From Sipunculus nudus (taxonomy: Eukaryota > Annelida > Sipuncula > Golfingiida > Sipunculidae), in assembly GCA_026874595.1 (NCBI GenBank), contig CM049320.1, positions 236,001 through 300,000 of the forward strand: a DNA stretch of 64,000 nucleotides, given 5' to 3'. The first letter of the stretch is position 1, and each line of letters opens with the position of its first letter. A program made the position numbers and the translations under genes. Under the pieces are notes generated by a model. The model did no database searches, was not told the DNA's origin, and saw only the letters and a list, made by a program, of their open reading frames with translations. Positions 1 through 16,291 of this stretch are shown piece after piece.

Positions 1-3000
1 TATAAGAATATTTTTGTATGAGCTTTATTTACCTCCCTGAATGTCCAGATAGAAGTTTTTAGGGACAGCGGTTATAATTTATGCTATGCTGGCGGACTGC
101 CGGACAAAGCGCAATCGCTACACGTCAGAAGACCTTCAGTCAACTGAGCTTAAACTATTCATAGGAACATTTTATATTCTGTGCCCACCCATGAAGAACA
201 GTTACTGTGGGCCCTTGAAAAAAATAACCTCACAAACACGACCGCACTATGTGGATTAATGTATTGATCAGCCCGGGTTAATCATATTTGTTGTTGTTAA
301 ACCAAAACAGCGTGTCTGACTAGCACAGTCATAGCAAGTGGTTGTTTGCGTTCCCATGCAGTCTTGATAGGTGTAAACAAGCTCAGGCGACAACGACTCT
401 ATGATGGCATTCAGATGTGCTGGTTTTCACAGTTTGACTACCAATAACTTGTAACATAGACGAATTTCAGACAACGAGTCCCAACAAGACTTCTTATAAT
501 TAAACAGCTACGGATCGCATTGACCAGCTGGTTGCGTATACACCCAGGCCACGATGATGTGGCATGTAGAAATAGAAAAAGAACGATGTCGATTTCAGAC
601 GCCTTCAATATAGCTAGCTATCGCTTTTTACCCAGCTGAAGTTAAAGTGATCCATGTAACACCTAATCATTTATTCAGCTTAACATACAGTTTTATTCGA
701 TACACTGGCGGCGCCTGACGTTGAAATAGTTTATCACGCCGGTAAGGACCCGGTGACATAAATTGACGCGGATTCAATATTTTACTCAATAGCAGCTTCC
801 ACTGAAAGCGGGGACATTAAAACACCGCTAACAAACCAATTTCTACAGGCGTTTGTTGTGAGAGTAAACCGAATCCACTACCCCTGAGTAAAGGCATTTT
901 AAGAGTACACGGCGGTATACATAACGGGCCCACTCCGATATCGTAAAATTATAGTAGGTTTCCTCTATTTGTTAATCAAATCTCACATGAAAATGTTTGT
1001 GGTAGTGTTATGATGAATTCGATTAAAATTATGTTTGGTGCTCACAGCCTTACGATGGCTCAAAATGGTAAAAATATGGGGTAGAGCAGGGCAAGACACA
1101 ACCCGAGGTAAAATGCCAGCCCCATTTCACGTGAATCAAACTGGCGCCGTCAAGCGTTCACTTTGTTTCAAGCCACCTTGTCGGCGTTTTAAGAACTTAA
1201 GGCGGAAAACACGACCGCTACTCGACGTTTGGTGTCATCGAAAAGATATGTGTTGCATTTCTTACAACATTATTAGGTGTGTAAATGTGGCCTGTGTTAT
1301 ACTTATGGCACCTACTTACTATTAGACTGAAATAAATGTTACATATAAAACCTTGAAAATGATTAAAATTGACTGTTGAAAACAGATATTACAGAAGTGG
1401 CCGAAAGGCGCCTGTCGATTTATATCACGTTGAAAGATTTTACCACAGAAAATATAAAACAACGTAGAGTTTAAGGTTTAAATACCAGGATGGCCGAATG
1501 GTCGGTCCGAATTATGCTTATTACCTAAATGCAAAACACTGTACTGTCAGTCAGGGTATGGGGTGTACGCTTGACTAAAGATCTGAAGTGTTGCAGACTA
1601 CTCAACTTCACCATTTATTTAACGATCTCCAACATTCGTAGGGAACCTAGCTTTCCCCTAAGTGACTTATTTGCGGGCCATAGAGATCCACCCTGCAGAC
1701 TCGCCAAATAAGGAATGACAAGCTCCTTTACCTCCTGGCTATGAATTATCATCTGGGCATCAATGGGTGAGTTCACTTATAGCATGGTGTGTGTGTGTGG
1801 GGGGGGGGGGGGGTTGCTTAAGAGTATATTGAATATCCTACACTCCCTCCCCGGTTAACGAAAAAAGTATCATTGATCAAGGAATTAGGATGGAAATGCA
1901 CTTGAACCTTAAGGCGAAAAAAACTAGGTCGGACAGTTTATATTACCAGGAAAAACTCAAAAGTTCATTTTGATCTTCCTGTATTTATTATATATTACTG
2001 TAATATCTTAATATGTTCCCCAACCCTCAGATTGCTGTGGTGGCAAGTTTATTCAAATAAAAAAATCAGATAGTCATAAAGTGATAACAACATACAATTG
2101 CAATTCATACTCCGGTAAAATATGGGGTAAATCTGTGTGCAAAATATTTTGGTATAATGTCCAAATGGGCTGCACTCTCTTACCTTTGCCACATATATGG
2201 CACCATTACTCAAAAATCAATGTGCTCCTGGCTCTGAGCCTGAAGAATGTAAAATGTTGTAAGGTGACAAGTCCATTTGCATATTTATATTTATTTTACT
2301 GTTATCATTTTTTTTAATATATGTTAGGATCACTGCTGCTGAGCAATATCGGCTGTATTCCTCGTGTTTTGGCTCTGCTGATCACACTGGTGTGTACAGG
2401 AGACAGGACGTCTTTCTCCTACAATAAACAAAAACAAAGCAGCAGTATCTATTCCTCAAAAGTTGTATTACAAGATGTATCAATAATGAACAACTTTGTT
2501 ATTAAATTCATATTATCATTATTTTAAGGACTACTCACCGGAATTTACATATCTGGCTAACTTGACAAGGAATGCTGAATTGGTTAATGTAACAATTACC
2601 ATGTACAGGTTGCCTGAAAAATATAACGCCATTATCTGGAAAGCGGCTCAGAAAGAGACGAAGGGATGGTGGTTACTTGCCTCACATTCAAACGCCTAGA
2701 ACCCAATTAATATTCTGAATAACACTTAATTATGGCGTTTGGTTGGGTGATACTCAATGATTAACTTGAATTGTAAAATGGGGTTACTGAAAACATGAAT
2801 AGAAGGAATAATATTGAACTGTTGATACAATTTGGTACGTCAAAATTGTGTATGGAAAGCAACAGATATTACTCTAAAAGTAAATATGTTTCCTGGTTCC
2901 TAATTCCCTCCCTGAATAGAACTGATATTTATATATATATATAGAATCCAATTTTCTGAATGGGTGAGTCCATCTATAGTGGGGGGGGGGGGTTATCGAT

Positions 3001-3237
3001 TAACATTATATTGAATATCCCAAAACGTGATTTGAGGCAAAAAAAGCCCAAGCGGTTGTTGGGGCAAGTGTAACCCCATTAAAATGCAATGATTGGGGGA
3101 AGTTAAATTTTTCCCCTCGAAAATACGGATTATTTTTTAATTGAAAGGGAGGTTGTACATAAATAATGCAAACGCCGGATTTCCTTGATATTTGAATGCC
3201 AAATTTTCATGAATAAGACTGATATGAAATATTTTTT

Positions 3238-3238
<1 letters not shown>

Positions 3239-3289
<51 letters not shown>
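3239..3289. repeat. (TA)n microsatellite
   Basis: Nearly uninterrupted TA dinucleotides in the spacer of the palindrome. Confidence 0.95.
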
Positions 3290-3336
3290 CTGGTTTTTGG
3301 ATATACCTCGATATGATATACCTAAATTTATATATT

Positions 3337-3495
3337 TATAAACAGAGGAACCTGTCTTAAAGACTATCTGTCTAATAAAAGCACCTGCCTGTTAAGACCA
3401 CCCTTGAGTAAACCAAAAGCATTCAAATTAGTTATAAATGACCTGTATAATAAGACCACTTCTGGTCAGTTCCGTGATTGGTCTTATAACACAGG
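3337..3495. mobile_element. Short DNA-transposon (MITE-like) fragment
   Basis: Begins GAGGAACCTGTCTTAAAGAC and contains several diverged copies of 'CTGT..TAA.A.GACCA', the look of terminal repeats of a non-autonomous DNA transposon. A related sequence lies at 14815-14912. No coding capacity. The family assignment is inference. Confidence 0.4.
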
Positions 3496-3503
3496 TGTAT
3501 TGT

Positions 3504-3770
3504 TTCGGAACCTAATATCAACAGATCACGAAGATGACGAGCATAATTTTAGTTACAACAGTTAATTAATACAATTACACAGTATAATAAATAAAGTGAA
3601 CAGTACCTGGTTACAACAACTGTCACAGCGAGAACAAGTCCTTTAAAACGTGTAATCCAGAGGAACATCTCCTCAGAGAATAATAGTCCAATTCAATCAC
3701 AAAATCAATCAGTTGTAACCTAAAATGTAGTTCTTGTAATTATCCCGAAGGTAAACTGGAGACAGCCCGC
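3504..3770 (-). mobile_element. LTR-like fragment related to 7217-7680
   Basis: The stretch from 'CGGAACCTAATAT.AACAGAT' to 'AAACTG.AGAC' is shared, with many substitutions and small indels, between this segment and 7217-7680. The second copy lies at the 3' side of the gypsy remnant, so both are most simply LTR fragments of the same family. This copy sits alone inside the palindrome spacer. Confidence 0.45.
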
Positions 3771-5850
3771 ACTAAATCTTCTTCAGGCTCAGAGCCTGGA
3801 GCAAATTGATTTTTGAGTAATGCTGCCATATATGTGGCAAAGCTAAGAGAGTGCAGCCCATTTGGACATTATACCAAAATATTTTGCACACAGATTTACT
3901 CCATATTTTACCGGAGAATGAATTGCAATTGTATGTTGTTATCACTTTATGACTATCTGATTTGTTTATTTGAATAAACTTGCCACCACAGCAATCTGAG
4001 GGTTGGGGAACATATTAAGATATTACAGTAATATATAATAAATACTGGAAGATCAAAATGAACGTTTGAGTTTTTCCTGGTAATATAAACTGTCCGGCCT
4101 AGTTTTTTTTCACCTTAAGGTTCAAGTGCATTTCCATCCTTATTCCTTGATCAATGATACTTTTTTCGTTAACCGGGGAGGGAGAGTAGGATATTCAATA
4201 TACTCTTAAGCAACCCCCCCCCCCCACACACACACACACCATGCTATAAGTGAACTCACCCATTGATGCCCAGATGAAAATTCATAGCCAGGAGGTAAGG
4301 GAGCTTGTCATTCCTTATTTGGCGAGTCTGCAGGGTGGATCTCTATGGCCCGCAAATAAGTCACTTAGGGGAAAGCTAGGTTCCCTACGAATGTTGGGAA
4401 TCGTTAAATAAATGGTGAAGTTGAGTAGTCTCCAACACTTCAGATCTTTAGTCAAGCGTACACCCCATACCCTGACTGACAGTACAGTGTTTCGCATTTA
4501 GGTAATAAGCATTCATAATTCGGACCGACCATTCAGCCATCGTGGTATTTAAACCTTAAACTCTACGTTGTTTTATATTTTCTGTGGTAAAATCTTACAA
4601 CGTGATATAAATCGACAGGCGCCTTTCGGCCACTTCTGTAATATCTGTTTTGAACAGTCAACTTTAATCATTTTCAAGGTTTTATATGTATCATTTATTT
4701 CAGTCTAATAGTAAGTAGGTGCCATCAGTATAACCCAGGCCACATTTACACACCTAATAATGTTGTAAGAAATGCAACACATATCTTTTCGATGACACCA
4801 AACGTCGAGTAACAAAATTTTAATCGAATTCATCATAACACTACCACGAACATTTTCATGTGAGATTTGATTAACAAATAGAGGAAACCTACTATAATTT
4901 TACGATATCGGAGTGGGCCCGTCATGTATATCGCCGTGTACTCTTAAAATGCCTTTACTCAGAGGTAGTGGATTCGGTTTACTCTCACAACAAACGCCTG
5001 TAGAAATTGGTTTGTTAGCGGTGTTTTAATGTCCACCCTTTCAGTGAAAGCTGCTATTGAGCAAAATATTGAATCCGCGTCAATTTATGTCACCCGGTCC
5101 TTACCGGCGTGATAAACTATTTCACGGTCAGGCACCGCCAGTGTATCGAGTAAAGTTGTATGATAAGCTGAATAAATGATTAGGTGTCATATTGATCATT
5201 TTAACTTCAGCTGGGTAAAAAGCGATAGCTAGCTATATTGAAGGCGTCTAATATCGACATCGTTCTTTTTCTTTTTCTACATGCCACATCATCGTGGCCT
5301 GGGTATTTACGCAACCAGCTAGTCAATGCGATCCGTAGCTGTTTAATTATAAGAAGTCTTGTTGGGACTCGTTGTCTGGAATTCGTCTATGTTACAAGTT
5401 ATTGGTAATCAAACCGTGAAAACCATCACATCTGAATGCCATCGTAGAGTCGTTGTCGCCTGAGCTTGTTTACACCTATCAAGACTGCATGGGAATGCAA
5501 ACAACAACTTGCTATGACTGTGCTAGTCAGACACACCGTTTTGGTTTAACAACAACAAATATGATTAATCCGGGCTGATCAATACATTAATCCACACAGT
5601 GCGGTCGTGTTTGTGAGGTTATTTTTTTCAAGGGCCCACAGTAACTGTTCTTCATGGGTGGGCACAGAATATAAAATGTTCCTGTGAATAGTTTAGGCTC
5701 TGTTGACTGAAGGTCTTCTGACGTGTAGCGATTGCGCTTTGTCCGGCAGTCCGCCAGCATGGATGGCATAAATTATAACCGCTGTCCCTAGAAACTTCTA
5801 TCTGGACATTCAGGGAGGTAAATAAAGCTCATACAAAAATATTCTTATAG

Positions 5851-7216
5851 AAAATTCAGCACAACGTCGAGATCCATGTGTTCATTGTTATCCTATGTGT
5901 TTATGTGTGCGTGTGTGTATATGCGGGGCTCACTTTCATTATTGTTGTATACAAGTCCCATGGTCCCAAAATGCATCGTTAGTTCTACCAGAAACATTTC
6001 CTGACCATATGCAGCTCCTGAATAATGTAAACAGCCCATCATTTATGTGTTGGAGACTACACGCATTCGAGGGAGGTGGCCAAATATTCAAAATAGAGGA
6101 AGTTTTCAAAAACCTTATGGGGTAGCTTGATGTTATTTGTTGAAGCATGTTTCTGATATAGGTGAACCGAGAGCTATTTAAGAAAAATTTTAAACAAGAT
6201 TTTCAGGGAATCAAGATTATCATCGATACAGCTTCTACTGTCTTACTTACGTACCCTAGGGATTGAATATCGTTGGAGGGTCAAAACTGTTGCTGGGCCT
6301 GCTATTGAAGATAGGCATTCTCTTCGGCTGCGGTGTCACGTGCTTTTCTATCACACAAATTTGTGTTTATGTCAAAGTAAATCCAACAAAATGTTGATTT
6401 TTCATATATCAACCGCCTCATTTTATCTCCCGCCACCTCCGAATATTTTTACATAGTTTTCCGGTTTGTGCTCCAGCTGCTCAGACCATGTTGTTTGGAG
6501 GTGTGATGCACGATGTGCCTAGACCTGATTACAGATACAATCTTGTTGTTATTAAATTATCATGTTGTCCTCTCTTTATATGATATAGTATACAAAAAAG
6601 TAATGTTGGTTTATACCTTGATATCACCAACGATGTCAATCTCGTCCGACTTTACACTTTGCACTCCTGGTCTTTCGGCCCAATTCATTTATTAGCTTTT
6701 CTCAGTCCCCTTTAAATCATACAACCCAGGCCTGCTATATCTGCCTGCCGACCATGACCAGTCCCATTAACTCCTGCTTGAAAACGCTTGGGGTAAACGA
6801 ATCTTTTCGCGAAAGGCGGTCAGATCAGGACGGGAACCCACAGCCTTGTGATTTTCATGTCCATCATCCTAACCATGATATCACCACTCTCCACAAATCT
6901 GATTCAATATTTCTATAATGATTGAAAACATGCTCCCCCTCACTGAAAATAATTATGGATTATTTTTTACCTTATCTTTGCTTTCCTCTAATTTTCAGTA
7001 TGTATTTTGGTTGTTGTAAAATATATTTTTTATTAATGCTTAGAAAGGATGTGAGTCATACACTCCAGTATTGCCAGCATCTTGTATTCTGTTGCTTTCT
7101 TTTGGTTACAATTCATCTTTTTTTAAATGAACAACTATATGCCTTCTGTATTAAGATTTTGACGTAATTGGATAAACTGATGGATATACAAGATTATGTT
7201 TGTACAATACAATATT
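5851..7216. other. Host-like intergenic DNA, no gene seen
   Basis: AT-rich sequence with short ORFs only, none with recognisable domains or supporting signals. Confidence 0.6.
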
Positions 7217-7951
7217 TTGTTACGGAACCTAATATTAACAGATAACGTATGCGCGATGAACATAAATTTTGTAATGGAGAAAAAAATCAGATTCTGTAAC
7301 ACTAGTAAGCGTGAAATGTCTAGGGGAACAAATTAAGAAGTTTTGTAAAGAGTAAAGAATTTTGTTAACAAATAACTATAATTTATACTTAAAACAACCC
7401 TAACATTACAATACACTAAATCAATACAATTATACAGTACAACAACAGTATAACAGCAAATCAATATAATTACACAGCCTAATAAACAAAGTGCACAGTA
7501 CCTGGATACCACCAATGTCACAGCGACACTGTCCTTTAAAGCATATAATTTAGATGAACAGTTCACACAAATCTTCTCAGAGAATAACAGTCCAATGTAA
7601 TCCCAAAATCATTCTACTGTAATCCAAAGTGAAATCCTGGCAGTGATCCGAAATGCAAACTGAAGACTATATAAGATCCGTCAGATAATCCAGAAGAAAA
7701 TCTATAATTGCCGCACTTGTCAGAATAGGTCCCTCAAACAGACTTACACGCTTCTGTGCCCAATGGAATATTCCCTAACCTTCCTCTAGGCTCTAAAACA
7801 TAATCCCTATTTATAACCTTTCATCCGAAAACTCTCGAAAATTCCCTTTCACGAACAACCGAAAAGAACCTAAAATGATACACAGTACACACGCGTTACA
7901 GGAAACAATTAGAACAACATCGCTGTGTCTCTATATACCAGGGTTCACACG
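7217..7951 (-). mobile_element. Candidate LTR of the gypsy remnant
   Basis: On the minus strand this segment would begin TGTGAACCC (at 7951) and end CCGTAACA (at 7217), giving TG...CA termini. It lies immediately 3' of the truncated reverse transcriptase/RNase H remnant that is read on the same strand. Part of it recurs at 3504-3770. I did not find a matching 5' LTR upstream of the gag side, so the boundaries are tentative. Confidence 0.4.
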
Positions 7952-8084
7952 TGAGCCGGCACGGCTCGGCCAGGCGAGAAAGTCCAAGAAAAGCATGACC
8001 CTATGTTTTGTCGCGGGCCGCACCTAGCCGCCCAGAACAAGGAACGCCGTTGCATAGCAACGAAAGGGCTTGATCAACGAAAGG

Positions 8085-9078
8085 GCATTAAACTTTCTTG
8101 AGAAATAAAAAATTGGATGATCTATGCTATCACTGGCTTCTTGTAACAACACAGCACCAGCAGCAGGATCACTAGCATCTACAGCTAACTTAAAAGGTAC
8201 AGAAAGTCTGGAGCTGCTAAAACAGCTGAACTTTGCAGAATTGTATTCAAATTCCGAAATGCATTTTCACACTGAACATGCCATACATATGGCAGAAAAA
8301 TTTGGACAAAACTTCCTGTAGTATCCAACCATTCCAAAAAAACGCATTATTTGCTTTTTGTTTTCTGGTCTAGATAAAATGCAGAAATAGTACTTAATTT
8401 AGCATCAACAGGTTTTACTTCACTCTGCCCTACAATATAAACCAAAAATGTTACTTGTGCATGACAAAACTCAGATTTTACTAAGTTGACAGTCAGACGT
8501 GCTTCACTGAGTCTTTCAAAGAGGTCGCGAAGAATTTGCAGATGTTTCTCCCAGGTGTCGCTCTACACGATAAGATCATCAATACATGCGTCGTAGCCCT
8601 GAATGTCCATGACAACCATATGGATGAGGCGCTGGAACGTGGCTGGCGAGTTCTTTATGCAAAACGGCATAACTTTATACAGGTACAGTCCCAGCGGCGT
8701 CACAAATGCGGACACTTCTTTCGCTCGTTCTGTCAGCAAGTCAAACTTGGATACATATCTGGAGCTACCAACTCCATCAATACAATCATTGATCCTCAGA
8801 ATCAGGAATGTGTCAGTCTTAGTGACAGAGTTCAATTTTCGATCATCAGTGCACATACGGTAACTTCTATCAGGTTTTGGCACAAGAATACATGGTGAAT
8901 TCAAGTTACTGTTACTAGGTTCAATAAAATGATTGTCCAGCAAATATTGAATCTCATCCTGTAGATACTCTTGCTTTCCTAGATTCAGTCTATATGGATG
9001 CTGCTTGACTGCGCTTGCCTCGCCAACATCGACGTCATGGCACAATAAGTTAGTTCGCGTTGGAATGTCACTAAACAA
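8085..9078 (-). pseudogene. Ty3/gypsy reverse transcriptase and RNase H start, decayed
   Basis: Read on the minus strand, 9078-8563 is an open stretch of 171 codons with recognisable gypsy RT blocks: 'LVPKPD.SYRMCTDDRKLN', 'SKFDLLT', 'MPFCIKNSPATFQRL' and the catalytic 'CIDDLIV', which corresponds to the usual Y-x-D-D box. A stop codon follows directly. Beyond it the same strand still encodes the thumb/connection region and the first RNase H block (VDASDPAAGAVLLQE) in a shifted frame. The element is truncated at about 8085, with no integrase. It is an inactive remnant. Confidence 0.85.
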
Positions 9079-9381
9079 ATGTTCATAATTCCGCAGCAGG
9101 TTCTTGAGGTGTTGTTGTTGTTCTGCTATAAGGTGTGACAGTTTGGCAGACAGGTTTTTAAGTACGTCTGAGTTTATTGGTAGTACTGTTCCACACAGAA
9201 TGTCTACATCACACTTACAATCAGTATCTACTTTAACTGGGTCAGGGTCAGTGTTTACACAATTTATGGCATTAACATTATGTACAACATCTGATATGCT
9301 TTTTCTGTCATAATGGTTTCAGCACGTTAACATGGCACAGCTGTTTCTTCTTACGCCTATCTGGTGTCAACAGTATGTAAT

Positions 9382-10842
9382 TTAAATCACATATACAGCA
9401 CATGGAGAATACAAACCAGGAAGTTCCTGACTTTCAGGATCAGTGTCCTGATCAAATGACGGCTTTTCTGTCACTATTGGTACAGGCTGTACTTTGTCAC
9501 CTGCAACATCATTGCCTAGTAGCAATTGAATTCCCATAAAGGGTACAGTAGTTCGTTTGCCCACAGTAATATATCAGAAATTAAATGTGAAGCGGAACTA
9601 AAGTGTGTTTGTCTGAAAACACACCATTAACAAGTGCATGTGGACCAGTAAAAGACCTATTAGAAAATGGCAAAAAGTTTGCTAACATTCGAGTCTGGCC
9701 TGAACCAGTGTCCCTCAAAATTCGAATAGGGGTAGAACCTGAAATATCACTTGAAAGTGATACAAAACCATCATGTATGAATGGCTCAAATAACTCCTTT
9801 TCAGAGTCAGGAGAGGAATCTACTTCCTCAGTTTCATCAAAGAAAAAAACTTATATCGACAGTGTCAGTAATAAACTGTTTTTTCAGAGTCCTTAAAGTA
9901 ATCTACATCCTTTGTACAATCAAACTGCTCATGGGAGTCAACAGAGGAATTTTACTCAGCAGAAACAAACTTCTGTTTGTCATAAAAGGACGTGGCCTCA
10001 TTTGAAATACTCTGGCAAGAGTCAGAAAAGGACTGAGCCTTAATCAGAGAATACTCCTCGCAGGAGTCTTGAAAGGACCTAGCCTTAATTAATTCCTCGC
10101 AGGAATCAACTTAGGTTTTTACCATGCAAGCTACGATTCTTTGGATTCAGACGGCAAGTGGGCCTCCGTAGCATCAAACTCTTTATTGGAGTCAATAAAC
10201 GAGTTGTACCCTTTATTTACATGAAAAGAGCCTGGCTCTTTTACTATGCTATGTATAGAATTTGAAACAAAACCAGAAGGTTTGCTATTTGGTTTATTCG
10301 CAAATTTCCTTCCTTCTTGCATTAATTACAGATTTTCCTCGAAAATGACTGGTCTTTGTTTAAATTATAAATAGTGGACGTGGACTGAGGTGTAGCAATT
10401 AACTTTGTTGAACTATCAGGACTACTAATACCTGTGACTGCGCTTTAAACTTCTTTTGACCACACTGATTAACATTCTTATTTGTGAATAACTGGTTTCA
10501 TATACTAGTAAAGGACATTTTGTGTGTTAATGAGTAATCATCAGCTGTTTGAGCAGCAAGAGTTTCAGGACTTTTCTCATCAAGAAAAGTTTTAACATCT
10601 GCGTTAATGCAGCGCTTGAATTCTTCAAGCAAAATCAATTGTTATAAGCTGTACCCCAAATCTGTAAATACTGCCTCGCCCTGAATGAGCAGCGGGCCTC
10701 TTTTTTTTTGCCATGGTGAGGTTGTCAAGCTTTGCCAGCACAAAACTGGTAAAAAAAAACACTGATATATATGTATAATGCTGGGACCCGCTCGACTGTT
10801 TGGCCTAACACATTTACAGGAACGCTGTCTCTGTGTACACAA
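9382..10842 (-). pseudogene. Gypsy gag/protease-side remnant
   Basis: Continues the gypsy element upstream (minus strand). The segment at 9564-9382 contains 'GIQLLLGNDVAGDKV' followed by 'PIVTEKPSFDQD', typical of the linker after the retropepsin in metazoan gypsy polyproteins. Upstream, 9603-10322 reads as short Ser/Glu-rich pieces in several frames, and 10642-10842 has an ORF reaching the 5' side. Frames are broken many times. There is no clear CCHC knuckle and no intact gag. Confidence 0.55.
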
Positions 10843-13681
<2,839 letters not shown>

Positions 13682-13825
13682 TTGACAGTGAAAGTATCAA
13701 TTTTGCAAGATGAACTGTGTCCAAAATTTTAAGTATTTGATAAAATCTGGCCTTATATTAGTTTCATGTCAGATAAAAGTAAAATATATCAAATAATAAT
13801 GAAAACATTTATACCATATATATAT

Positions 13826-13856
<31 letters not shown>

Positions 13857-14247
13857 AATGTTATCAGGCCATTTGAGATCATCCTGAATAATTGTAGCAA
13901 TGTTAATATACACTTTCATTACTACATTACACCCTTTCCTAACATCGAATAAAACTTTGTTATAATATCTCTTGCCTATAAGGCAATTCATTGTCATTAG
14001 AAATGAGTCCTAAGGTCACTTTGTCATCTACATATTGAATCATTTTACTGATCTAATTTTATATAAGCATCGTTGTGTTGACCTGACACCAAGTGTATAT
14101 CTTATTGGAGCGTAGTGGTGTTAAAGACACAGAGAACGAGACACAGTAAACTGTTGTACTGGTTTCCGCGTCCATTTATTTGCATGTATGCCAGATATAG
14201 GGGAACAGGGAACCAGCCTAGCCAAACAAATCACGAGGGGTTGCGAA

Positions 14248-14316
14248 AAAGATCGCGAGGGAACGCGATATTATCGCGAGGGAACTCGAAATTATAACGA
14301 GGGAACGCAATATTTA
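14248..14316. repeat. Short tandem repeat, about 23 bp x 3
   Basis: Three diverged units built on CGCGAGGGAACGCGA followed by a 7-9 base AT spacer. The core is partly palindromic (TCGCG...CGCGA). Confidence 0.7.
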
Positions 14317-14379
14317 CCCAGAAAAAATATCACGTATGTCACTTGAGGGGCTGCATACTCGACCACGTGTGATTGGGTA

Positions 14380-14800
14380 ACATGTACAGACAGGCAGGCA
14401 AATAAAGAAATATTAATTATACATATAAAATGCTTGAACACTTCTATTTGGGTATTGCTAACGGACAGATAGATAGACAGAGAGATGGAGAAAGAAAGCG
14501 TAATAGTACTTACTTATTATGTACCCGATATCTTGTGTTTGGGCAATACTTACGGACAGACAGGCAGACGAAGAAAGATACAGATATAAAACATACTAAG
14601 CACTGGACCAGTTGTGATTGAGTAAATATTACAGACAGACAGACAGACAAATAAAGAATCAGTAATAGTACTTACAAAGTCCCCCAACACATGTGTTTCG
14701 GTAATATTTATGGAGAGACTGACAGGCAGACAAAAAAAGAAACGGAAAGAATAGTGACTACTTGAGTAGCGGTATTACTTTCAGACAGACAATTACAACA
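14380..14800. repeat. Degenerate tandem repeat with GACA-rich core
   Basis: Four diverged units of about 100-120 bases. Each has a core of repeated GACAGACAGGCAG followed by AAATAAAGAA-like sequence and a phrase near 'GTGTTTGGGTAAT'. Confidence 0.55.
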
Positions 14801-14814
14801 TTTAGGAAGTACAG

Positions 14815-14912
14815 TGAAACCTGTCTAAAGCGGACAGTCAAGGGACTCAATCATTTTGTCCTTAATAGTGAGGTGTCCTTATTAGGCAGGTTGACCTTAT
14901 AAATAAAGACAA
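14815..14912. mobile_element. DNA-transposon terminal fragment
   Basis: Starts CAGTGAAACCTGTCTAAAGC and continues with inverted, diverged copies of the same phrase (GGTGTCCTTATTAGGCAGG). It resembles the terminal sequence of pogo/Tc1-type non-autonomous elements and the fragment at 3337-3495. A similar isolated end may be present at 16083-16150. Confidence 0.35.
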
Positions 14913-16241
14913 CAAACTGCTGCAAGGACGAGTTTATTGTATTATATCAGATTTCATGTATATGTAATACCTATTCATGCACACATCCTGCATTCAATAT
15001 TCCTATACAAACTGTGATTATTTTTACTTATCTCAAGTAGTGAACAATATAAGAAGTAAAATCTATGAAGACATACGTAAAAACAACGTTCATATGCTCG
15101 CGTAGGCTCTTTTCCGCTGATTCACTCAGTCGAATAAGCTTGACTTTCTCAGATTACATAAGCTCCCGCCCAGGAGTACGTGTGGTGCCACCTGGCGCGT
15201 TTGCCTAAAACTGTCTTTGTTCAGCTGTCCAAATGCGATAGTCTCAAAGATAATGACGACGTTGATAATGCGAAGATTGTAATGGCTACGAACCTGGGAA
15301 CATTAGATTTTATATGTGAATATAGCTTTAGCCTAAAATAAATTTTCTTTGATGATGGTTGTTTGGTTTGATTTGCTTTAATGTTGAAGGCACCCGAGAT
15401 TAAACGAACCCAAAGGAGCTTGTGCACGGGACATGGGACAAACAGCTACGGCTCGAGCAGATGTTTGACACTGAGCAGATAATTTTGAGATATACTGAGC
15501 AAAATCGATAAATTAATATCAAACAGCTAGCTATAACATAGTGGCTAATTTTACAGTTAGATACTGCGTGGTGAGATCAGGGACGTATAAGTAATCGTTA
15601 GCCGTTTAATCAATATAATGACCCCGCGGTCGAGCGAAAATATGCAGCTTCGCAACGTGTGAATGATCAACCGTGAAATAAAGTCACACGATGTTTATCG
15701 CTTCATATTTGCTGTGTTTAACTCCATCCCACTTATCGAGACTTCATCAAGTACTAGGTTTTTCGATCAGAGCTCCTAAAAAACTAAAAATCGTTCCATG
15801 AAGCCAGTTGATCATATTCTGTCGGCACTAGTGTTTTTTGTCTTCTGCCTCCCGCAACATTGTAATTCATCCTTTACCCTTCTACGTCTTCTTCACTGGA
15901 TGATTATGTCATATAATCGTCACTGTCATATGGCTTATTTCCTGCTTATGTTGCTTCCTTTAATTTACAAAGGATGCTTTTATCGGTATTTGGAATAGGA
16001 TAATCGGTTCCGGTATTTAAGTCACTCGATCATTTATGTATCGACCTCTTATATATATATATATATACACACACAAATATAATACGGTGGAAACTTGTTA
16101 TGTCGAACTCGCTTACGTCGAATACCCCGATTATGTTGAAGTTAAAAACTCGATATTCCGGACAACTCTAGTTAAATAATTACCAAATACAACTGTGTAT
16201 ATATGCTTATGTAAAGTATGTATATATAAATATGTTCATGT

Positions 16242-16291
<50 letters not shown>

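Larger units (their letters stand above)
1..5850. repeat. Giant imperfect palindrome (long inverted arms)
   Basis: The first bases of the window reappear as reverse complement ending at about 5850, and the match continues inward: roughly 1-2248 pairs with 3781-5850. The arms differ by scattered substitutions. The left arm carries about 180 bases (around 1034-1213) that are absent from the right arm. The spacer (2249-3780) holds a TA microsatellite, a short transposon fragment and an LTR-like fragment. I see no transposase, integrase or other recognisable protein; the 60-codon ORFs at mirrored positions (1529-1711 and 4315-4497) are just the two arms read in opposite directions. Long arms suggest a foldback-type DNA element or an inverted segmental duplication. 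The left end coincides with the window edge, so the true boundary is unknown. Confidence 0.8.

Noticed and set aside
8536-8898. Plus-strand ORFs opposite the reverse transcriptase
   Set aside because: Antisense shadows of the clearly recognisable gypsy RT on the minus strand.
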